Of a stretch of DNA of 64,000 nt, positions 56,608 to 64,000 are shown piece after piece. A model generated the notes under the pieces. The model saw nothing but the letters and a program-made list of their open reading frames with translations, did no database searches and had not been told where the DNA came from. The stretch covers positions 11,904-75,903 of the forward strand of contig JAAOMT010000223.1 of NCBI GenBank assembly GCA_016748015.1. The letters are read 5' to 3'. How positions within the stretch are numbered: position 1 is the first letter of the stretch; every line of letters starts with the position of its first letter. The translations under genes and the position numbers were made by a program. This stretch comes from Geosiphon pyriformis (taxonomy: Eukaryota > Glomeromycota > Glomeromycetes > Archaeosporales > Geosiphonaceae).

Positions 56608-57316
56608 TCACTTGTGCATTCCTTGTCTCAAGCCATTAATTTCCAAATCAAATAAAGAAAAACATTTACAATGGGCTCATACTTATGAAAATTGGACAGT
56701 AGAAGATTTTAAACAAGTTGTTTGGTCAGATGAATCTACATATATACAATTTAGAACTACAAGATTTGGACATGTATAGTGTAAACCTTCCAAAGAGTTT
56801 TATAAGGATTGTATTACAGTCACAGTTAGAAAAAGCTTTGGTCACATGTTTTGGGAATGTTTTTTATGGATTGGTTTGGGTCTTTTAGTTCTTTTGATTG
56901 GTCATATTACTGGAGTTATACACCACAAAACTTTGGCTAATTATGCAATTTCTATGGTAAAACTTTATGCAAAAAAAACTAAAAAAAAGTTTTTTTTTCA
57001 GAAAGACAATGCACCAATCTACACATCAAAAGTCGCGTGTTCTTTTCTTACTTCTTCAAATATTGAATTACTTCCTTGGCCAGCACAAAGTCCTGATATT
57101 ACTCCAATAAAAAATTTTTGGTCATATATTGAAGTTAAAATTTGTCAACATAATTCACAACTTTCAAATATTGTGGAATTAAAACAGTAGATTAAGGAAG
57201 AATGGGATACAATATCTGCAAATTACTATCATAATTTGATCAAGTCTATGTTATGTCGAGTTCAAGCTATTCTTGAAGCAAATGAGGGTCAAACAAAATA
57301 CTATCATGTATTTTAA
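56608..57316 (+). pseudogene. Tc1/mariner transposase, 5'-truncated
   Basis: Tc1-type transposases cut and paste their element at TA sites using a D-D-E catalytic core. The reading starts inside the protein (CIPCLKPLISKSNKEKHLQW). It passes QVVWSDESTYIQF (first Asp), a TAG near 56777 where Trp fits (FGHV-W-CKPSKE), SFGHMFWECFLWIG, and FFQKDNAPIYTSKVACSF (second Asp). It then reaches PAQSPDITPIKNFWSYIE, where the catalytic Glu of PIENxW is Lys (GAA to AAA). A TAG (57188) and the end NEGQTKYYHVF follow. The N-terminal helix-turn-helix region and left terminal repeat are missing; the break abuts the 5' end of the kinase gene. Confidence 0.85.
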
Positions 57317-57373
57317 TATAATAATAAAAAATAAACAATTCATAAGTTAGTTCTTTTATATAACATATTATAA

Positions 57374-57404
57374 AAGTGTCCAATATTTTTTATACTCCCC
57401 TGTA
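57374..57404 (+). repeat. Right terminal repeat of the Tc1-like element
   Basis: AGTGTCCAATATTTTTTATA followed by CTCCCCTGTA, 58 bp after the transposase stop. The TA after CCCCTG fits a Tc1-type target site. A related end lies at 8681-8710. No left partner was found beside the transposase. Confidence 0.65.
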
Positions 57405-57411
57405 TATTTTT

Positions 57412-60400
57412 ATAATAATATTAAGTTAGAAAATATATTATTATCAATTGTAAACAAACTTACATAAAGACCAAACATATTAATGTTCTTATAATTATTT
57501 TCAGTTTTTAAAGCAATTATTTTTTACTTTAACTTATCAATTGCTTTGTTAAAATATCCATATATACTAAAATTTTATTGACTTTAAGACCAAATATACT
57601 ACTTAAAACCAAATTATTATTAATAAATTGTTCAAATACAGTAATTAAAAATTTAATTAACTTAATAATAAATTTAACTAAAGCAAAAAACTTAATCAAA
57701 TTAAACTTCAAAAAGATCAACTAAGAAAAAACTACAAAAATATTAGTTATTATATTAGCAAAAAAAATAAAACCAACTAAAAAATTAGAAATTAAAAAAA
57801 GCATAAAAGCAGTAGTTTTAACATAAAACTTAACATCAATAAAACAAAACACAAAAGCCTTAAAAATCTTTGGAAAAAAAAATAGAAATACTATATAATT
57901 AACAGCCAAATAATTTAAGTTTTAATATTTAAAGCAGCATTAATATCTAAAAGTTTCTATATTTTCTTAAAGTACCAATTATAATAATAATTGTATCTAA
58001 ATTACTTTATAAGTCAAACATAATCAGAATAAACTAAAAACAATAACCAAAATAAAATAAGTAAAAAATGAAACAAATTTGATTACTAACTTAAAAAATT
58101 ATATTACTAATTTTATAAATAATGCAGCCAGAAAAAAAATTTCTCAACTTGGTTTTGAACTTATTAAAATACAGAATAATCTCATTTTATTTATAAAAAG
58201 GAGAATTCTAATACTATTTTTGCTTAGTAAAACTAATCAATAATTCAAAACAGATATAACAGCATATAAAATTTTAAAATAAACAACTACATATTATCAA
58301 ACACTAATAGACTTTAGTATAACATAAGAGATTTTATCAAATACACCAAAAACTATCTTAATATTAATAGCAAATATATCTAAAGATATATTATATAATA
58401 TAATAGTAGCAAAAAAGAAACCAAACTCAGAAACTACTAAAAATTTGACAATTTTAAGAGTAGTTAAGCAAACAAAACTTGTAAGCTTAACTAAAAAAGC
58501 TTTTAAAGACTTTTGAAAAACAAATTTTATACAAAAAAGTTTTATATTATTTTTTAATACTATTTTTACATCTAAAAAATCATGTACAAATTAAAAACAG
58601 CCTTAATATAAACCAATTTAATCTTAAAAATAACATTAAATATCAGAGTAAAAACCACTTATCTAGCAAATTTTTAATAATTAAAAATAGTTTTCTAAGT
58701 ATTATTAACAGTAATACCAAAAACTAATAAAAAAGATATTTTAGTTTTTATTTAATCAGTTCAGTTTTCAAAAATAAGTGATTTAACAAAAAACTATTGT
58801 TTTGTTTTTACAGTTAACAATAATTTGCTAAAAAATATTATATTTGACAATACAACTAGTAGTTAATTTTAGTTTATTTTAGATAATAAACTAAATAATA
58901 TAATAGAAATCTTATTTAAGATTTTATTAAAAACCACAAAAAATTTTAATATACTAATAACAGAAATAAATAGTCATTTTTACTTTTTAAAATTATTGGT
59001 CTTTTTGATTATTTTTTCAAAAAAATAATGCTAACAATATCAAATATATAAACTATGATAAAAAAAATCAGCTTTTTAATTAATCTGTTATTAAATACTT
59101 TTAGGCTTTTTGAAAAGATAAAAACAATATTAAGACTGATCTAAATATGTTTTTTTAAAAAAATTATGACTGGTAAAAAACCAGTTAAAGATAAAAAAAA
59201 TGTTTTAGTGGTTACTAAAAGCAGCTTTTTATTATTACTAACTAAAAAAAAGCTTTTAAGATGTTTTGCTTAACTGTTTTTACAACAAAAAAAACTTCTT
59301 TAGTTGAAACTTTGTGAAATACCAAAAAAAAGTACCAGTTGTAGCTTTTTTACTTTTTGCTCTAATTGTGATCATAAAATTAAGAAGACAAAAAGATTTT
59401 TTCAAAATATTATGTTTTTAAATAATAAAAATATTTAAGAGTAAAAGGATAATTCTATATTTATAATTAAAGTTCAAAAATTTGGAAAATTTTTAATTTT
59501 AAAATATTGCTATAAAGTGTTTTAAATTTTAATTGATTTAATAAAATAATTAAATAAATAATTTAAATTTTGAAAAAATTATTTCTTAAGAAATGTATAT
59601 ATTTTTCAAAAAATTTATTTTTAAGAATAAATTATTATTAAATTTTTTAATCAAATTATTTATTTATTGAAAGCTATTTAATGATATTAAAATGGTTTTT
59701 ACTAATATTTTTATAAAAATTAAAAATAAACACAGTACTTATAACATATTCAAAGCTTATAATGAATAAAACTAATTGAAAATTGTAAACAATATTTTAT
59801 TAGATTAGAATTCACAAAATAATAAATGTGTATTATAATAAAACAAATTAGAAAACAAACTTGTTTTTTAAATTCAAAGATACATAAAAACACTCGTATA
59901 TAAGTAGATAATTATTAGATATCTGAACTTTGTTTTAAATAAATAAATAAATAAATAATTTTTTTTTTAAATAAACAAAAATATTATATATACATTATAA
60001 CTTTTGACATTTTTTTATTATATTTACATTAGTTAGAATTCAAGAGAAAAATTTCATCATTAATATATGGTAACTTAAAAGTAAGTTATCATATATAAAT
60101 ACAGATTATTATATTAAAAGTGCCAATTGAAACATATAATTATAACAGCTGTGGTATCTTTTATTAAAAACTACAAAATAATTTTTAACCTTCAGGTTTA
60201 TTTTGAAATAATATGCAATTATAATTTTTAAGACTGATCACATAAATTGCTTATACATTGAATTTGTTTTTTTGTTAAAATAATTAATCATTAAAATAAA
60301 GTTGTTCAGAAAGCAAAAAGTGAAAAAAATGTATCCGTTTTAAATTGCCAGATATTTCTATAGATTCTCTTCATAAATTTATTATACTCTGAATCTTTTA

Positions 60401-60446
60401 CAAATTATTATCAACAATAAAAATTTTTTATTCCTTTGATTTCAAA
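57412..60446. other. AT-rich DNA with unreadable TE-like fragments
   Basis: Two short minus-strand frames at 57529-57720 and 57721-57909 are adjacent and hydrophobic. They might be a decayed LINE ORF1 C-terminal part (LVLSSIFGLKVNKILV loosely recalls the LINE B ORF1 end), but this is weak. The rest, including 58-60.4 kb, holds no gene or element that I can name. Confidence 0.4.
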
Positions 60447-60849
60447 TAGTGTTCCTCACGGTCCGGTTCGATCCGGATTTTAGCAAAGAACCTGACCCGA
60501 ACCGGAAACCAGTTCGGGTCTAAGAATAGACCCGGACTCGACTGGAGTAAATCCGAACCGGACCCGGATCCGGATCTGGTCAAAATTATAATTAAAGATC
60601 TGCCGGAAGCCCAATTAATGAAATGTACTCAATTATATGAAATGGTCGATTATGTTTTTATAATCCATTGTTTAACAAGATTAATAAATTCTTTGGAATT
60701 GAATAATTCATGATGGTAATTTATAGTCTAATAATTGTATATATTATTATAAATTATATTAAAAATATCAAATTGAAAATATAATTTAACACTTACAGCT
60801 TTATTTTTTAACATATATAAAAACAGAAACTTTCTGTTTTATACTTGAT

Positions 60850-61135
60850 TCTTTTAATTCAGGTACTTTGTTTTTATGGAGAGATTTGAGATGTTTTCGA
60901 AAGCCTGAAGTTTGATCCATCATCTTGAATTTTTAAACTTTTGCCACAATATTTACATATTGCAATTAATATATAATTAATCCATTTTTATCTTTAATTT
61001 GTTGTTATTTAAAGTGATTCCATACAAATGATCTATAAATAAATATAATTAGCATATATACAAAATAAATTTAATATATAAATTTTTTAAATAAAAATAT
61101 ATTACCTATTAGAAGCTGTTTTACTTGATAATAAT

Positions 61136-61175
<40 letters not shown>

Positions 61176-61275
61176 CTTCTTCCTCTTTAGATTCATTCAA
61201 GTAAATTATATTTGTTTGTTGTTGAGTTTCATTGTAAGTTTCATCAAAAGAAATTGTAGATGGGCTTTTGACATT
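60850..61275 (-). pseudogene. BED-finger N-terminus of a hAT transposase, broken
   Basis: On the minus strand: SPSTISFDETYNETQQQTNI, ESKEEED, a poly-Asn run made by the ATT microsatellite (61137-61174), ELLSSKTASNR, then a GT...AG intron (61105-61033, 73 bp). The splice completes an Arg codon and continues SFVWNHFK, the start of a BED finger. After a TAA and a frameshift comes CKYCGKSLKIQDDGSN. After a second shift comes TSGFRKHLKSLHKNKVPELK, so the C-x2-C and H-x4-H ligands are all present but in different frames. The DDE part of the transposase is missing. Confidence 0.65.
61137..61174. repeat. ATT microsatellite inside the hAT BED exon
   Basis: About 12 ATT units. On the coding (minus) strand they read AAT and encode a poly-Asn run in the transposase remnant. 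Confidence 0.85.
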
Positions 61276-61527
61276 TTTTTATTATTTTAAACCAGTATAT
61301 AAAAATTTTATAAAATAAAATAAAAACAAACGAAAAATAACTAGTTTAAATTTATGAAATTTGTGTATTATGAAAAGCAGCCAATCAACTTCATATTATT
61401 ATTTTACAAGTTCGGGTCCGGGTATTATCGGTTCGGGTCTCTATTAAGACCCGGGAACCGATTAGATCTGCAAAACTAGAGATCCGAACCGACCCGTTAG
61501 GTCGGGTCCGGGTCTGCGGAACACTAT

Positions 61528-61872
61528 CATTGGATTCAAGGCAAAGACAAAAATACTCCTTTTGAAGATCAACTTTGAAATCATTTTAAATTTTTATTTC
61601 GAGACAGTCTAAACGGATTCAATTCTGCTGATTTTCATCAGTTATGTGATAATAAAGGAGCAAGAGTAAGCGTAATCAAAGTGAAAGGAACTGGTCAGCT
61701 TATTGGTGGCTGTAATTCACAATCGTGGCATTCTAGGAATGCTTGGTTGGAGGGAAAAGGGAGTTTTATTTTTTCCCTTGGAGATAGCAAAGTTGGAAAT
61801 GCTAAACTTAGAAAATTTGCTAGCGGATGTGGACCTTATGATGAGTCCTTCATATTAATTAATAAATTTTAA
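61528..61872 (+). pseudogene. TLDc-domain fragment next to the hAT element
   Basis: Reads WIQGKDKNTPFEDQL from 61531, a TGA at about 61576, NHFKFLFRDSLNGFNSADFH, QLCDNKGARVSVIKVKGTGQ, LIGGCNSQSWHSRNAWLEG, SFIFSLGDSKVGNAKL and ends GPYDESFILINKF. This is the N-terminal two thirds of a TLDc domain, closely matching the minus-strand pseudogene at 46.9-48.2 kb (WIQDKDK, FHQLCNNK). The last strand and the EYEVF-type end are missing. The hAT right end lies five bases upstream of the first matching codon, so the BTB/BACK part may have been separated by that insertion. I could not find it on the left side of the hAT element. Base composition is near normal, so this copy is younger or under less decay. 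Confidence 0.75.
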
Positions 61873-64000
61873 TAATTATGATAAAGTGAACAACTAAATT
61901 ATTAATAGTTTTATTTTATCCCTTATTAGTAATCAGGATTAAAATATTGATGTCACAGATCACTCTTATCAAATTCCACATTAAAATAAGACATTTTTTA
62001 TTTTTTGAAAATTCTTAAGATACAAAATGCTAGATTCTCCAAAATTTATTTTTAATAACTGTAAAAAATACATAATTATATTGTTCAAATAAAAATTTAA
62101 ATTATAAATACACCCAAAAACTTTTGTCAAAAAGTGACTCAGAAAGAAAAATAGCGCAATAGTTAACATTTGAATAATAAAGAATTCTACAACTTTCTTA
62201 CAATGATGCCTGTTTTCCACGGAGTGAAAGGAAATGGTATGACAATATAATCATTTATGTTTAATTAATAAAAAAATGAAATATTATTTTTCCCAACAAA
62301 ATCAATCATACCATCCTAGCTATATGTATTTACTCTTAAAATCTCCCTAAATTTTTAACTTTTAAAGATATAATAAAACAGATGTCCTTAATTTATTAGC
62401 TAAATAAATCAATAATATTATATTTTAAATGTTTAAACAAAAATTTGTAATTCAATTAGCTACAAAAATTCTCTCTTTAATTTTAGAAATTTTATTTCAA
62501 ATTTATTTTTATTTTTTATAATACTTAAATTTAGAACAATTTAAAAGAATCTTGAGCGGTTTAATAAATTTATATTTCTTAGTGATGATTTTGTAACCAA
62601 ATAATTTTCTGGAGTGAAAAGTTTTTTTGTTATTAAATATTTAAAAGCAAAATAATTAAACCTAATCCGAAATAGGGGATTGGGTTTTTGGCTTCCTAAT
62701 CAATTGATCAAAAATATTATTTAAAAGAGCTAAATATTCAAGGAAGTAGGTAGAAAAGTATAAAATCTTTTTTATAATGTTAATTGAATATTTAAACAAT
62801 CAATATTCTCGCATTAATAGTTGAAAGAGAATATTCATTTTGATTATATATTCAAGATAATCTTGAATAAATTACATTTAATAAAAGTAAAATCATCAAC
62901 TAGCTAAACTTAAAGAAAAATCTAATCCAAAATTTCAGAATTTTAAAAACAATTTTTAAAATAATTTTTACTTTAAATGGTTTATTTAATTAACTGTCAA
63001 AATAAAATATTTTACAAGTATAAGAAATAATTACTGATTTTTTTATAAATTTTTAAATTTTTAATCGAAGAAAATGAATTTTCTCTAATTGCAATTGCTA
63101 TAATTGTATTAACACTAATAGCTCTATACTTATAGGAAAAATCTGGTGGTATTTATCTTTTTTGCAGCTATTTTATCATAATTAGTTTATAAAAACACTT
63201 AGCATTCCTATAATGAATCTCACTATAAGTTTATCAATCTTCACAAATAATTTAATGACTCGACTTTATTATATCTTAATTTGGTTCCGTTTTAAATTGC
63301 AACTTTTAATGTGCTAAATATGCTTAAATACACTGATTAAAACTTTTTTTCTCAGTTAGATGTGAGAAAATATTCTTTTTTAATAAATTAATCAAAGAAT
63401 AAAAGTATATTTTATCATATTGAGAAATGAACATAATAAATGCTCTAATTAATATAGTTAAAGTTTTATGAAATATTTAAATAGTTATTATTTATTTATT
63501 TTATCAACCACTTGAAAAGTTTTTCGAAAAATATGGCATTACACTTATTGAATCTCTCTTGACAAAATTCTTACAGGTTTCAATTATGAGCATATAGACG
63601 ATTTTTATTAATTTTTTTGTTTTCCATGATTTGGATAAAAGAGAAAGGATAAGAGATAAAATATGAATCAATTATTATGAAAAGGGTTTTTTAAAGTCTT
63701 ATTTGATAGTATGTCAGGAAATTTTTTTTCCAACGAGTTTGTATTTGCATCAGCATTGGTACAGTCAATACCTCAGAATAAGCAGAGCTTAATGTTTTAA
63801 CACATAAATTCCAGAAATACACATGTAAAAGTAAAGTATTATTTACTTTATGCCAGACAACTTTTCAATCACACATAATATTGATATCAATTCATTTAAA
63901 TAAGTGGTTACCAATTTCTACTGTAAAAGAATGTTTTGTGTGTAAACAGGAAGGAACTGCCATTCTCATCAAGCAAAGAGTCTAGGAACCAGCATATTCC
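61873..64000. other. AT-rich DNA, one hairpin, no gene seen
   Basis: No supported coding region. Notable only are the inverted repeat at 62658-62687 and a rise in GC from about 63700 to the window end. A gene might begin there (AAACAG followed by GAAGGAACTGCC near 63950 resembles a splice acceptor and exon), but too little is visible to call it. Confidence 0.45.
62658..62687. repeat. Imperfect 11-bp inverted repeat (hairpin)
   Basis: AAACCTAATCC, an 8-base loop (GAAATAGG), then GGATTGGGTTT. Ten of eleven pairs match; the one mismatch (T against G) is a G-U pair in RNA. It is GC-richer than its surroundings. Followed by GGCTTCCTAATC. It could be the tip of an unrecognised short element; no terminator role is claimed. 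Confidence 0.55.

Larger units (their letters stand above)
60447..61526 (-). mobile_element. hAT-like DNA transposon derivative with GC-rich ends
   Basis: The ends are inverted: TAGTGTTCCTCACGG at 60447 and, on the other strand, TAGTGTTCCGCAGACC from 61526 (TAGTGTTCC shared, then similar). Next to each end, 110-130 bp are GC-rich and packed with CCGGTTCGGGTC-like words in both directions, in stark contrast to the AT-rich core. The core contains a BED zinc-finger remnant. hAT elements have short inverted repeats and BED-finger transposases, hence the assignment. At 1.08 kb it is an internally deleted, non-autonomous copy. No clean 8-bp target duplication is visible (ATTTCAAA left, TCATTGGA right). 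Confidence 0.7.

Noticed and set aside
57529-57909. Two adjacent hydrophobic frames as a membrane protein gene
   Set aside because: They are A/T-biased with Phe/Ile/Leu/Val from TTT/ATT/TTA codons, lack convincing starts, and sit in decayed DNA; at best a LINE ORF1 relic.
60439-61534. 8-bp target duplication for the hAT element
   Set aside because: The left flank ATTTCAAA and right flank TCATTGGA do not match. A similar word (GATTTCAA / GGATTCAA) exists but is offset by several bases on one side.
63940-64000. Exon starting after AAACAG near 63950
   Set aside because: Composition rises and the acceptor looks fair, but fewer than 60 bases are visible and both plausible frames are uninformative.

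Overview
The window is a very AT-rich eukaryotic sequence made mostly of dead and dying transposable elements, with a few host-gene remnants. The organism is probably an arbuscular mycorrhizal fungus (Glomeromycotina, Rhizophagus/Gigaspora type). That is inferred from recognised families: BTB-BACK-TLDc proteins, a kinase with a coiled-coil leader, RRM-bearing LINEs with an RNase H domain, and a Ty3/Gypsy family carrying a dUTPase domain. Introns with GT...AG ends, a BED zinc finger and tRNA-primed LTR elements all indicate a fungal nuclear genome, not a bacterium.

Layout. 1-2.1 kb: AT-rich DNA with a TLDc gene fragment. 2.8-4.3 kb: a tandem array of units of about 97 bp. 4.9-7.1 kb: decayed LINE (-), called LINE C. 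8.1-8.4 kb: a possible two-exon small gene. 9.1-15.8 kb: nearly full-length LINE A (-). 16.4-42.05 kb: a nest in which an old, heavily decayed Gypsy element on + (E2) was split by a younger Gypsy on - (E1, 19480-28601, two LTRs) and by LINE B on + (about 32.29-39.14 kb). A 5'-truncated LINE F (42.05-43.4 kb) abuts E2's right LTR. 46.9-48.2 kb: decayed BTB-BACK-TLDc gene (-). 48.7-49.1 kb: pogo-like transposase remnant. 49.1-54.5 kb: decayed LINE D (+). 54.9-56.6 kb: protein-kinase gene (-) interrupted by an 897-bp run of N. 56.6-57.4 kb: Tc1/mariner element. 60.4-61.5 kb: hAT-like element with GC-rich ends and a BED-finger remnant, immediately followed by a TLDc fragment.

The most striking theme is the mode of decay. 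Premature stops in E1 and LINE B fall almost entirely on Trp (TGG to TGA/TAG), Gln (CAA/CAG to TAA/TAG) and Arg (CGA to TGA) codons. In the part of the two E1 LTRs that I aligned, 21 of 22 differences are transitions. This is the signature of C-to-T deamination on both strands. Older insertions are progressively more AT-rich, so the nest preserves a time series.

The most interesting biology is the Gypsy family's plan: gag(CCHC)-protease-Cys-rich domain-dUTPase-RT-RNase H-integrase-ORF3. ORF3 is an unrecognised extra reading frame after integrase that runs into the LTR; its position and parts of its sequence are recognisable in E2. No element here looks able to move by itself. I saw no rRNA, no tRNA gene and no CRISPR array.
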